Of a stretch of 64,000 nt of DNA, positions 8,125 to 16,005 are shown one piece after another (position 1 is the first letter of the stretch; each line of letters opens with the position of its first letter). Both the position numbers and the translations under genes were made by a program. The DNA is from Salinibacillus aidingensis (GTDB taxonomy: Bacteria; Bacillota; Bacilli; Bacillales; Alkalibacillaceae), in contig NZ_BAAADO010000004.1 of assembly GCF_039522525.1 (NCBI RefSeq), positions 387,372 through 451,371 on the forward strand, read 5' to 3'. The notes under the pieces are model-generated. The model ran no database searches, was not told where the DNA came from, and worked only from the letters and a program-made list of their open reading frames with translations.

Positions 8125-8346
8125 ATGAGTACGTTATGGGTTGTACTTATTGCTATTCTTGCTTTAATAGCCGGTGTTGCCCTCGGTTTCTTTATAGCAA
8201 GAAAGTACATGATGAATTACCTGAAGAAAAATCCACCAATTAATGAACAAATGCTTCGTACAATGATGATGCAAATGGGGCAAAAGCCATCACAGAAAAA
8301 AATCAAACAAATGATGCGTTCCATGAACAATCAGATGGACAAATAG
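8125..8346 (+). CDS. yneF: YneF, UPF0154 membrane protein
   Basis: 73 residues from MSTLWVVLIAILALIAG, with GGAGG upstream; the in-frame upstream extension has no ribosome binding site. One N-terminal transmembrane helix (about 3-24) is followed by a conserved cytosolic tail ARKYMMNYLKKNPPINEQ and a MMMQMGQKPSQKKI segment, the UPF0154 signature. Function unknown. The place between sirA and ccdA is conserved. Confidence 0.93.
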   Translation: MSTLWVVLIAILALIAGVALGFFIARKYMMNYLKKNPPINEQMLRTMMMQMGQKPSQKKIKQMMRSMNNQMDK

Positions 8347-8350
8347 AGAT

Positions 8351-8385
8351 AAATCCTTCTTCGCCTGGAAGAAGGATTTATTTTT
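8351..8385 (+). terminator. Terminator after yneF
   Basis: AAATCCTTCTTC and GAAGAAGGATTT form a 12-bp stem around a short GCCTG-type loop, ending in ATTTTT. Confidence 0.85.
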
Positions 8386-8496
8386 AATGAATGTTCACGA
8401 AATTGTCATGATTGATATAGTGTGAAAAGAGGGAAGCGGTGGTTTCTCTGTTAAAATTGACTTGGGTATCTGGTAAGGTAAAGGAGAGATTACATA

Positions 8497-9204
8497 ATGG
8501 GAGAAGAAGTTAACCTTTTATTAGCATTTGGAGCAGGATTTTTATCTTTTATATCTCCGTGTGTATTGCCGCTTTACCCTGTTGTTCTATCTTATGTGAC
8601 AGGAATGAGTGTAAGTGAATTAAAATCAGAGAATGCAGTCATGAGTCGTCGCAGCTTATTTCACATGATTGCCTTTTTAATTGGTTTCTCCATCATATTT
8701 CTTATATTAGGCTTCAGTACTACAGCGTTTGGAGAGTTCTTTAAGGAATACCGGGAATTTATTCGACAGATCGGAGCCATACTAATGGTGTTTTTCGGTT
8801 TAGTGATGGCAGGGCTGTTTAACTTTGAATTTTTAATGAAGGAAAGACGAATGTCCTTTAAAAACCGGCCATCCGGTTATATTGGTTCAGCTTTTATAGG
8901 ACTGGCATTTTCGATGAGCTGGACACCGTGTACAGGACCGATTTTAGGTGCTGTACTGGGGCTTGTAGGAACACAGCCGGAAACAGGAATCTTTTTAATG
9001 ATTGCTTATACTTTAGGTTTTTCCATTCCATTTTTAGCTTTATCCTTCTTTGTAGGTAAACTTGACTGGATGAAACGAAACAGTGAAAAAATTGTTAAAA
9101 TTGGCGGTTACGTCATGATTATTCTGGGAATTGTGCTCTTTTTTGACTGGATGCGTTTTATCACAGCTTATCTTGCTGGTCTCTTTGATTTCCAGGGTTT
9201 TTAA
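8497..9204 (+). CDS. ccdA: CcdA, thiol-reductant membrane protein for cytochrome c biogenesis
   Basis: 235 residues with six predicted membrane helices. The redox Cys pair lies in SFISPCVLPLYP (helix 1) and SWTPCTGPILGAV (helix 4), both CcdA/DsbD hallmarks. It moves electrons from cytoplasmic thioredoxin to extracytoplasmic thiol proteins such as ResA and the spore StoA. Candidate partners here are YneI, YneJ and the ResA-like protein at 20.6 kb. AAAGGAGAG precedes the ATG. Confidence 0.94.
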   Translation: MGEEVNLLLAFGAGFLSFISPCVLPLYPVVLSYVTGMSVSELKSENAVMSRRSLFHMIAFLIGFSIIFLILGFSTTAFGEFFKEYREFIRQIGAILMVFFGLVMAGLFNFEFLMKERRMSFKNRPSGYIGSAFIGLAFSMSWTPCTGPILGAVLGLVGTQPETGIFLMIAYTLGFSIPFLALSFFVGKLDWMKRNSEKIVKIGGYVMIILGIVLFFDWMRFITAYLAGLFDFQGF

Positions 9205-9284
9205 TTTAACAAAAGGGAAAAAGTTGTTAAAATGATTAATTTTATATTAAGATAGAAAACATAAGGGAAAAGTAGGAGGATTTT

Positions 9285-9707
9285 ATGAGACATAACGATT
9301 TAATTTTAAGAACAATGACAGCACTAATCGCTTTTATACTCCTGGGTTTTTCCATTTATTTATTTTTGGCTGGTCACCAGTCTCCTGGTGGTGGATTTAT
9401 AGGAGGACTCATGACCTCCGCAGCCATTGTATTAATGTATATGGCGTATGGTTTAAGACCAATAGAAAAAATCTTACCTGTTAATTTTAAACTTTTAATA
9501 CCAACAGGCTTGCTGATTGCCACGTTAACCGGAATTGGATCTTTTATATTTGGAGAACCATTTTTAAGTCAGACATATGGACATTTCCACTTACCAATTT
9601 TCGGGGATTCAGAGCTTGCAACAGCTATGCTGTTTGATTTAGGTGTGTACTTAACCGTTGTAGGTGTAACGCTGACAATCATGCTTACGATTGCAAGTGA
9701 TGAATAA
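9285..9707 (+). CDS. Solitary MnhB/MrpB-domain membrane protein
   Basis: 140 residues with four predicted helices and the MrpB motif HQSPGGGFIGGL (about residues 32-43). MnhB is normally one of seven subunits of the Mrp Na+/H+ antiporter. Here it stands alone between ccdA and yneI with no other mrp subunit nearby. AGGAGG precedes the ATG. It could complement a distant mrp operon or have a separate role. B. subtilis has no gene at this point. Confidence 0.85.
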   Translation: MRHNDLILRTMTALIAFILLGFSIYLFLAGHQSPGGGFIGGLMTSAAIVLMYMAYGLRPIEKILPVNFKLLIPTGLLIATLTGIGSFIFGEPFLSQTYGHFHLPIFGDSELATAMLFDLGVYLTVVGVTLTIMLTIASDE

Positions 9708-9745
9708 AGTAGATAAAGTTCATTATAAATTGGGGAGAGATCGGA

Positions 9746-10108
9746 ATGGGGAAAGTCCTTGTAGTAGATGATGCACAGTTTATGAGATTAACGTTATCAA
9801 ATATTCTGACAAAAGGTGGCCATGAAGTGGTTGGGGAAGCTTCAGACGGCCAGGAAGCGATTGATCTGTATAAACAATTACAGCCGGAACTCGTTACGAT
9901 GGATATTACGATGCCCAATCTGGATGGCATGGATGCGGCTGAAGCAATCATAGAAAATGATCCTGATGCAAGGATTATTATGTGCTCAGCTGTTGGACAG
10001 CAGAAAGTAGTGGTACAGGCCATTCAGCTGGGAGCCAAAGATTTTATTGTGAAACCCTTTGATGAGTCGAGGGTATTAGATACAATAAACCGTGTATTAC
10101 ATAATTAG
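9746..10108 (+). CDS. yneI: YneI (CcdB), CheY-like single-domain response regulator
   Basis: 120 residues forming one receiver domain. The acidic pair is D8-D9, the phosphoacceptor D53 (VTMDITMP), the switch Ser S81 (IMCSAVG) and K103 (FIVKPF). It is strongly CheY-like. Position between ccdA and yneJ identifies it as YneI. No output domain is present. The cognate kinase is unknown. GGGAGAG precedes the ATG. Confidence 0.9.
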   Translation: MGKVLVVDDAQFMRLTLSNILTKGGHEVVGEASDGQEAIDLYKQLQPELVTMDITMPNLDGMDAAEAIIENDPDARIIMCSAVGQQKVVVQAIQLGAKDFIVKPFDESRVLDTINRVLHN

Positions 10109-10149
10109 ATGAGCTTTGGATTCGAGAACGTACCGAAAGAGTGAAAACC

Positions 10150-10632
10150 ATGTTCTGGATTATTACAAGTACAGCTGTAGCGTTTGTTATGGCAACGACT
10201 ATGATTTTTGTACGAATGAAAGCAGCCAAAAAACCGGCATCCATCAAAAAGATTATACTTCCTCCTCTCTTTATGAGTACAGGAGCTTTTATGTTTGTTT
10301 TTCCTGTATTTCATATCAGCTGGCTGCAGGTTATGGAGGCACTGCTGGTGGGCGTTGTTTTTTCAGTGTTCTTAATTATCACCTCAAATTTTGAAGTGAA
10401 AGATCATGACATTTATCTTATACCTTCAAAAGCTTTTATATTTATTTTATTTGGGCTATTAATTTTACGATTAGTTCTAAAGACACTTATCGGACAGACG
10501 ATATCCTTTGGAGAAACGAGCGGAATGTTCTTTTTATTAGCATTCGGTATGATTTTAACTTGGAGAATAGCGATGCTCATCAAATATTTAAAATTAAAAA
10601 AATCGCTAGAAAGCAAAACACTCATGGCTTAA
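10150..10632 (+). CDS. yneJ: YneJ (CcdC), DUF1453 membrane protein
   Basis: About 160 residues with four predicted membrane helices. I favour the ATG at 10150 because GAAAGAG lies 9 bases upstream; a GTG at 10141 is the alternative. The motif MSTGAFMFVFPVFHISW and the place after yneI match CcdC of the ccdA-yneI-yneJ set. The exact role in cytochrome c biogenesis is unclear. Confidence 0.88.
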   Translation: MFWIITSTAVAFVMATTMIFVRMKAAKKPASIKKIILPPLFMSTGAFMFVFPVFHISWLQVMEALLVGVVFSVFLIITSNFEVKDHDIYLIPSKAFIFILFGLLILRLVLKTLIGQTISFGETSGMFFLLAFGMILTWRIAMLIKYLKLKKSLESKTLMA

Positions 10633-10684
10633 GTCAATAAAAAAACCGTCACCATATTGTGGTAACGGTTTTTTTATTGACTTT
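10631..10684. terminator. Bidirectional terminator between yneJ and yneK
   Basis: GTCAATAAAAAAACCGT and ACGGTTTTTTTATTGAC are near-perfect complements around CACCA/TGGTA and a small loop. T-runs occur on both strands. The hairpin overlaps the last codons of yneK. Confidence 0.88.
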
Positions 10685-11117
10685 TATAATTTGGCTCTAA
10701 TATAGAGAGGTAAGGGGTATAGTCGATGTTCTTTTCATCGAGCTTTTTGATTAAAAATTTATGATCACGTTTTGGTGTAGCTAATATGTAACCTTCAATA
10801 AGTATATCTCTTGTAATCTCCTTACTATTCCTTTCTAGCGCTAATTGGCCAATCCTGCCGGCTATTTTCTGCTTGGCAACATCCCGGAATAGCTGCGGTA
10901 CCGGGGATACAAGTTCGTTAAGGAGTTCCTTTTCGTCTTCTTTCCAGAGATGAGCCGTTTGTTCTACATAATATTCCTCCCAGTCAAGCGTGGACTTTCC
11001 ATCCTCTTTTGGCATACGCTTCAAAAATTTCCGAAACATAAAAAAACCGCCAATCCCCATGAAACCAAGCAATATAAATGTCCAGATAATGATGATTGTA
11101 ATAAATAGATCTGACAT
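10674..11117 (-). CDS. yneK: YneK, DUF2621 membrane-anchored protein
   Basis: 147 residues. One N-terminal transmembrane helix (about 5-27) is followed by FMFRKFLKRMPKEDGKS, LDWEEYY, SPVPQLFRDVAKQKIAGRIG and EGYILATPKRDHKFL, a pattern shared with B. subtilis YneK. It converges on yneJ, as in B. subtilis. A ribosome binding site GGTGG lies before the ATG. Function unknown. Confidence 0.93.
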   Translation of the reverse strand: MSDLFITIIIIWTFILLGFMGIGGFFMFRKFLKRMPKEDGKSTLDWEEYYVEQTAHLWKEDEKELLNELVSPVPQLFRDVAKQKIAGRIGQLALERNSKEITRDILIEGYILATPKRDHKFLIKKLDEKNIDYTPYLSILEPNYKSQ

Positions 11118-11316
11118 ATTTCCACCTACTATTTAATCGATGTATGTATTCTCATTAAAATATAGCATATTTCCTGGCTAAATTCTATCATGCTATCCCG
11201 AAACTACTATAATAACATTATGTAAACTCGATGTAAATTTATGTTATAAAAACCACTTTAAATGAATAGATGTTTTTAGGTAAGAGTATAAACAGATTTT
11301 AAAAGAGGGGTATGCT

Positions 11317-11793
11317 GTGAATGTCAAAATTAGTATTGCCGGGTATTTATTAGGACTGACTTGTTTTGGGACTGGCGAATTATATTGTTCTGTACAATTG
11401 CAGGGGCAGGAATTCTTTCCATTCTCCTGGGATTTACGAATGATGATGATGAACTATATTTATTTGTTTATCACTTATATTACGGCCACGATATTGCTTC
11501 AATGGAATGCGCTGCAAATGACCAGGCAGATAATGAGAAGCCGATCCTTAAGTCCTCGTAACATTAGTTTGTCCTTGCTGCTTTTCACCTTGTTCTGCTT
11601 AAGTTTTCCAGGAGTGGTTATAATGAAATTCACCTATTATATTACTTTGGGGAATTATGACTTATTTACCATTTCTATTGTGTTAATGGTGTCGCTATCC
11701 CTTGTTGAATTAATTAAATACTTATTATCTCAAGAACGGGAAAAAGTAAGGTTTGTAAACGGCGATGTCATCTTGAAAAATCAGCATGGCTGA
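11317..11793 (+). CDS. Unrecognised four-helix membrane protein
   Basis: 158 residues from a GTG preceded by AGAGGGG. About four hydrophobic stretches are visible (residues 5-25, 45-65, 83-105 and 113-133), then a charged tail ending VRFVNGDVILKNQHG. I see no family motif. It is the first gene after yneK and marks the left edge of the selenocysteine island. The gap 11118-11316 holds nothing else recognisable. Confidence 0.6.
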   Translation: MNVKISIAGYLLGLTCFGTGELYCSVQLQGQEFFPFSWDLRMMMMNYIYLFITYITATILLQWNALQMTRQIMRSRSLSPRNISLSLLLFTLFCLSFPGVVIMKFTYYITLGNYDLFTISIVLMVSLSLVELIKYLLSQEREKVRFVNGDVILKNQHG

Positions 11794-11870
11794 GTAATTA
11801 ACTTAATAAACTGTAATTTGTGGTACATACATTTGTTCGGTATGGAGTTGTGAATGAAATTAGGAGAATT

Positions 11871-11918
11871 AAAAAAGCTTCCCAAATTTCCAGTAGAAGG
11901 CCAAATTGGGTAGCTTTT
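11871..11918 (-). terminator. Terminator of tRNA-Sec (possibly bidirectional)
   Basis: AAAAGCTTCCCAAATTT and AAATTGGGTAGCTTTT are complementary apart from small mismatches. On the minus strand the hairpin ends in a T6 run and lies about 60 bases past the tRNA 3' end. Confidence 0.75.
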
Positions 11919-11977
11919 ATCATTTCTGTTTGTTTGATTTTGAGCTTTGATATAAATCGTTATAAAATATGCTTAAT

Positions 11978-12074
11978 TGGCGGGATTGTGTGGGAATCGA
12001 ACCCACCGGAGACGGCACGCGCCTCCCGGACAGTTTTGAAGACTGCGACGGGCACCAGCACCGTAACCAACCCC
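11978..12074 (-). tRNA. selC: tRNA-Sec(UCA)
   Basis: 97 bases including an encoded CCA. The 5' strand begins GGGGTTGG and pairs with ACAATCCC before discriminator G and CCA, seven clear pairs plus an apposed G-A. The anticodon loop is CTTCAAA with UCA at 12037-12039. A very long variable arm runs from CCGGGAGGC to GCCGTCTCCGG, and the T arm is GTGGG-TTCGATT-CCCAC. The UCA anticodon with a long variable arm is diagnostic of selenocysteine tRNA. It is charged with Ser and converted to Sec by SelA. Confidence 0.96.
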
Positions 12075-12089
12075 AGCTGACAGAAAACA

Positions 12090-12118
12090 ATTATACCCTG
12101 TCAATATAAAATATGCAA
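12090..12118 (-). promoter_or_regulatory. Promoter of tRNA-Sec
   Basis: On the minus strand TTGCAT and TATAAT are spaced by 17 bases, with the -10 about 15 bases upstream of the tRNA 5' end. Confidence 0.75.
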
Positions 12119-12232
12119 ACCACTGGGCTGACAAATGCAATTAAGACGGATCTTCTGTTTTGTATTATTTAATTGATGAATGATAAAATAAATTAGATGA
12201 AGTATATATCAAATCATTGGAATCCAACATTG

Positions 12233-12262
12233 ATCCTCCTGTCTGAAACAGGAGGATTTTAT
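12233..12262 (+). terminator. Orphan hairpin terminator
   Basis: ATCCTCCTGT (12233-12242) and ACAGGAGGAT (12248-12257) pair around a 5-base loop and end in TTTT. No gene precedes it on the plus strand, so it may insulate the tRNA-Sec promoter from the kinase or end a lost gene. The rest of 12119-12469 shows no gene. Confidence 0.7.
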
Positions 12263-12469
12263 AAAATGATAGAATGTATCATGTATGAAGGCCTAATCTG
12301 TTGTGGAACAGTTGATTTTTTTAAATAGTAGAGGGATAATAAAATTGGATATATATAGATATAAAATATGGAAAATAGTCTGCCCTCTTTCAAACATTCA
12401 TCCATCTTGAAAATACATAAGCAAATATTTCTTTTCATTTATCACAATGAAAAGAGTGGAGGGAGAAGG

Positions 12470-13600
12470 ATGAAAAAAAGTAATCAATTAGTCAATGGGG
12501 ATTTAACAGGAGCTCAGCAAAATAATTGTCAGGACACACTCATTAAAGATGAGGATTTTCAGCACTTAAGTGCACTTCCTTTGCCTTTTCTGGAATGGAT
12601 TGACAAAGAGAGCAATCACATCTTCACAGTGAATTCCATCAACGGTGATTTTCGTTACATTTCAAACAATGTTCAGCAAATACTCGGACATAACAAGGAA
12701 GATGTTACAAGGACAAATGTTCTGTCCTGGGTACATCCGGATGATTATCACTATCTCCGTTCAAAGCTGCCTAAAGAAACACAACATCATGTTCATTTAA
12801 CTTATCGCATGAAGAGTAAGGATGGACACTACAAATGGATTGAGTCAGTGATTAGTCGCATCAGGTATAAACACCGCGAATATTTTGTTGCCTATTCTAT
12901 TGACATCTCCAGGATGAAGGAAACAACGAAACACCTCGCTCAATCTGAAAAAATGAATGTCGCCGGTCAGTTGGCTGCAGGTATTGCTCATGAAATACGG
13001 AATCCTTTGACTTCACTTAAAGGCTTTTTACAGCTAATGGAAGCTGGTGTGGACGTGGATGGACAATATTTTAAGATAATGAAAGAAGAAATTGAAAAGA
13101 TGGAAACCATCACTTCAGAACTCTTATACATCTCTAAACCTCAACCTCACCATCGAAAAACTGTCTCACTTGCAGAATTATTAGCCGATGTATGTACATT
13201 GATGCGTTCCCAGGCCAATATGCATGAAATTGATATTCGTCTTACAACTGATACAGACCCTAGTGATATTGAATGTGCTCCTTCTCAAATGAAGCAGGTA
13301 TTTATAAATTTAATTAAGAATGCTATTGAGGAAATGGAAGATGGAGGAGTTGTTCAGGTTCAGCTCCAGCAGACAGAAACTGAGACAATAGTGGAAGTCC
13401 AAGATGAAGGGCCTGGCATTCCCGAAAAAATTAAGGAGAAAATTCATGAGCCTTTTTTTACCACAAAAGAGAACGGAACAGGTTTAGGCCTTATGATAAC
13501 AGATCAGATTATTAAAGAACATTATGGTCATTTAACCATTAAGGACGCACCAGTAAAGGGTACAATCATACGTGTAACATTACCTAATCATTCAGGATAA
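12470..13600 (+). CDS. PAS-domain sensor histidine kinase (KinA/KinE-like)
   Basis: 376 residues from MKKSNQL, chosen for the GGAGGGAGAAGG just upstream. A PAS domain spans about 40-150 (FRYISNNVQQILG, WVHPDDYHYL). The dimerisation/phosphoacceptor helix has H174 in AGIAHEIRNPLTSLKGF, followed by a HATPase domain with NLIKNAIEEM, DEGPGIP and GTGLGLM. No membrane helix is evident, so it is cytosolic. The H-box resembles sporulation kinases. No response regulator is adjacent. It lies 21 bases upstream of selB, inside the selenium island. Confidence 0.9.
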   Translation: MKKSNQLVNGDLTGAQQNNCQDTLIKDEDFQHLSALPLPFLEWIDKESNHIFTVNSINGDFRYISNNVQQILGHNKEDVTRTNVLSWVHPDDYHYLRSKLPKETQHHVHLTYRMKSKDGHYKWIESVISRIRYKHREYFVAYSIDISRMKETTKHLAQSEKMNVAGQLAAGIAHEIRNPLTSLKGFLQLMEAGVDVDGQYFKIMKEEIEKMETITSELLYISKPQPHHRKTVSLAELLADVCTLMRSQANMHEIDIRLTTDTDPSDIECAPSQMKQVFINLIKNAIEEMEDGGVVQVQLQQTETETIVEVQDEGPGIPEKIKEKIHEPFFTTKENGTGLGLMITDQIIKEHYGHLTIKDAPVKGTIIRVTLPNHSG

Positions 13601-13621
13601 AAGGAAGTATGTGATTTAGTC

Positions 13622-15526
13622 ATGAAAAAAAGAAATTTCACCATAGGAATGGCGGGACATATAGACCACGGGAAAACCGCCCTTACCAAAGCTTTAACAA
13701 AAACAGATACAGACAGGCTGAAGGAAGAAAAAGAACGGAAAATTTCGATTGAATTGGGCTTTGCACCGTTAAAGTTAAAGGATACTGATACCCATGTATC
13801 GATTGTTGATGTACCTGGCCATGAAAGATTTATACGTCAAATGATTGCCGGAGTGGCCGGTATTGATTTAGTCATCATAACTGTTGCAGCCGATGAAGGC
13901 ATTATGCCGCAGACTAAAGAGCACATTGATATTCTATCCCTTCTTGATATAAAACAGGCCATGATTGTCATCACGAAGATTGATAAAGTTGACCATGAGC
14001 TTTTGGAACTCGTTAAAGATGATGTTCAGCAGTTTTTCCAAGGGTCTTATTTTAGCCAGTCCCCAGTTATATTAGTTGACAGTCTTTCAGGTAAGGGAAT
14101 TTCGGAGTTGAAGGAACGTATTGAAGTACAACTGAAGAATACTCCTTCAAGGAAATCACATAGTCCTTTTCGAATGCCCATAGACCAGGTATTTACCATG
14201 AAAGGGATAGGTTCTGTTGTACGAGGAACCATTTATGAAGGGACCATTAGGAAGGGAGAACGCTTTTTCGTATTACCCGGGCAAGCGAAGGAAGCAAAAG
14301 CCCGTCAAATTCAGGTACATAATCAGGAGGTAGAAGAGGCTTTTGCGGGACAGCGTACAGCGATTAATATTTCTGGTGTCTCCAGGGAAGACCTGGATCG
14401 AGGAGATGTATTAGTAAAAAATCCGATGTATTTTGAGGAATCTGATACGATTGACCTGTCTCTGCAACTATTAGAGGATATTAAATACCCTGTGAAGCAG
14501 CGTGCACCTATTAAGTTTCATAGTGGAGCAAATGAAGTTTATGGTAAAATCGTATTTTTTGACCGGAATGAAGTCCAGCAGGCTAAGGAGGAAATTCTTT
14601 GTCAGGTTCGACTGCAGGAACCTATTGTCATAAATCGGGGAGATCGATTTATCCTACGGCGTGCCACACCAGTTGAAACTCTTGGAGGCGGGTGGGTAAT
14701 CAATCCTGATGGAGAAAAGTACAGATTCGGAAACGAGACGATACAAAAGCTGCAGCAGCTAAAGGAAGGTACGCCTGAATCTCTTGTACTGCAGCTACTG
14801 CAGGAAGAAAAATGGGTCGAACATGCTGACCTTATGCGCAGGTTATCCCTTTCTCAAACGGCGCTTGACCATATCCTTCATGAACAGATTGAAAAGGGGC
14901 AAGCGGTGCAAATAGAAGGTTATTATTCCACTTCTGACATTATAAAGGAAGTAAAGGCCCATCTGTTTTCAAAATTATCTGCCTTTCATGAAGATTATCC
15001 ATTAAAGGAAGGTGTGAATAAACCTGAACTTCTGCAATCAGATGATACACCGGATAACGTCCTTGAAAAGCTGATTAATCAATGGATCTCAGAAAAAGAG
15101 TTGAAGCAGTATCAGCAATATATTTCGTTATACTCATTTTCTCCAGCTATGCCACCAGAATGGCAAAAACGAATGGAGAATGTCATTCATCATATCTTTG
15201 AGGATCAAATTCAGGTGAAAGAATGGATAACCTATCTGGAAAAAGAAGGGATACCGAAAGAGCTGCATGAGGATTTCAGGAATTTTTTAATCAGTCATAA
15301 AATGGCTTATCCATTAACGGATAAGCATCTGATTCACAGCCGTACGCTGGACGTTCAAGCGAGGAGGCTAAGTGAGAACACGGATGAGTATTTTACGCTT
15401 AAAGAAGCGAAGGAAGCATGGGATATATCAAGAAAATATTTGATTCCATTACTGGAGCTAATGGACGCATTGCATTTTACGGAAAGAGTGGATGGTGATC
15501 GCAGGTGGATTTGCCGGCCAAATTAA
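13622..15526 (+). CDS. selB: SelB, selenocysteine-specific elongation factor
   Basis: 634 residues, the usual bacterial SelB length. The GTPase domain shows GHIDHGKTALTKAL, DVPGHERFIRQMIAG and the NKxD-type ITKIDK. EF-Tu-like beta-barrels follow, then C-terminal winged helices that bind the SECIS hairpin of selenoprotein mRNA. Switch I reads KISIELGFA, where most SelBs have a MTIDLG-type sequence. It delivers Sec-tRNA-Sec to UGA codons. It starts 21 bases after the kinase gene and ends before a terminator. Confidence 0.96.
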   Translation: MKKRNFTIGMAGHIDHGKTALTKALTKTDTDRLKEEKERKISIELGFAPLKLKDTDTHVSIVDVPGHERFIRQMIAGVAGIDLVIITVAADEGIMPQTKEHIDILSLLDIKQAMIVITKIDKVDHELLELVKDDVQQFFQGSYFSQSPVILVDSLSGKGISELKERIEVQLKNTPSRKSHSPFRMPIDQVFTMKGIGSVVRGTIYEGTIRKGERFFVLPGQAKEAKARQIQVHNQEVEEAFAGQRTAINISGVSREDLDRGDVLVKNPMYFEESDTIDLSLQLLEDIKYPVKQRAPIKFHSGANEVYGKIVFFDRNEVQQAKEEILCQVRLQEPIVINRGDRFILRRATPVETLGGGWVINPDGEKYRFGNETIQKLQQLKEGTPESLVLQLLQEEKWVEHADLMRRLSLSQTALDHILHEQIEKGQAVQIEGYYSTSDIIKEVKAHLFSKLSAFHEDYPLKEGVNKPELLQSDDTPDNVLEKLINQWISEKELKQYQQYISLYSFSPAMPPEWQKRMENVIHHIFEDQIQVKEWITYLEKEGIPKELHEDFRNFLISHKMAYPLTDKHLIHSRTLDVQARRLSENTDEYFTLKEAKEAWDISRKYLIPLLELMDALHFTERVDGDRRWICRPN

Positions 15527-15543
15527 TCTGAAATGAGAATAAC

Positions 15544-15571
15544 AAGGGGGCTAAGTCTGGCCCCTTATTTT
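15544..15571 (+). terminator. Terminator after selB
   Basis: AAGGGG and CCCCTT pair around a CTAAGTCTGG-type loop, followed by ATTTTTAT. Confidence 0.65.
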
Positions 15572-15603
15572 TATGCAATTTAAAGGTAACAAGGGAAATG
15601 GCG

Positions 15604-15642
15604 GGTCGAGAATTTGTATTCCTCGGCCTTATTTATTAAAAT
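15604..15642 (+). promoter_or_regulatory. Hairpin and candidate promoter upstream of the SelW-like gene
   Basis: GGTCGAG and CTCGGCC form a 7-bp stem (15604-15628). TTGTAT at 15614 and TAAAAT at 15637 are spaced by 17 bases and could be a promoter. Together with the selB terminator, this suggests the selenoprotein gene is expressed separately from selB. Weak evidence. Confidence 0.35.
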
Positions 15643-15682
15643 GTGGGTGATAAGGAGATAAGGTTGATAAGGAGGAAATTTT

Positions 15683-15928
15683 ATGGAATTACGTATTTCG
15701 GTTGAATTCTGCATGATGTGAAACTATGCACCAAAGGCTGCGAGTTTCGCAGAACAGTTATTCAGTCATTTTCGGCATGATATTAAAGAAATGAAGCTTA
15801 TCCCTGGTTCAGGAGGAGTCTTTGAAATTTCGGTAAACGAAGAAACGATTTACTCAAAAAAGGAAACAGGAATTTTCCCTGACCCTAATCAGATCATCGA
15901 AATAGTAGAAGATCTGAAACAGACATAA
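15683..15928 (+). CDS. SelW/Rdx-family selenoprotein with in-frame UGA
   Basis: AAGGAGG precedes an ATG opening an 81-residue frame, MELRISVEFCMMU then NYAPKAASFAEQL, with UGA at 15719-15721 read as Sec13. The CxxU motif (C10-M-M-U13) after the first strand, the central GSGGVFEISV, IYSKKETGIFPDP and the final helix match the thioredoxin-like Rdx/SelW fold and length. A hairpin starts 16 bases after the UGA. The gene lies between selB and selA. Conventional gene callers would miss it. Rdx proteins are proposed thiol oxidoreductases; the substrate here is unknown. Confidence 0.93.
15719..15752 (+). promoter_or_regulatory. UGA(Sec) codon and bacterial SECIS hairpin
   Basis: UGA at 15719-15721. 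CTGCGA (15738-15743) and TCGCAG (15747-15752) form a perfect 6-bp stem with a GTT loop starting with G, 22 bases after the UGA. That fits the published bacterial SECIS pattern of a short stem, G early in the apical loop, and about 16-37 bases from the UGA to the loop. It would recruit SelB. Confidence 0.8.
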
Positions 15929-16005
15929 AGCATGTTCACACATAGCAGGACATGGTTTTACGATATTATTGGAGCTTTGTTTCATATGGCGTGGAGGTAA
16001 TAATC

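Noticed and set aside
12000..12060. tRNA-Ser reading of the long-variable-arm tRNA
   Set aside because: The anticodon is UCA, which pairs with the UGA stop codon, and the acceptor stem is longer than in tRNA-Ser; the neighbours are selA and selB.
11820..12080. 86-codon plus-strand frame
   Set aside because: It lies across the tRNA-Sec gene and its terminator on the other strand and has no ribosome binding site.
15683..15721. Reading the UGA at 15719 as a nonsense mutation in a pseudogene
   Set aside because: The UGA falls exactly in a CxxU motif, is followed by a SECIS-like hairpin, and is flanked by selB and selA with a tRNA-Sec nearby.
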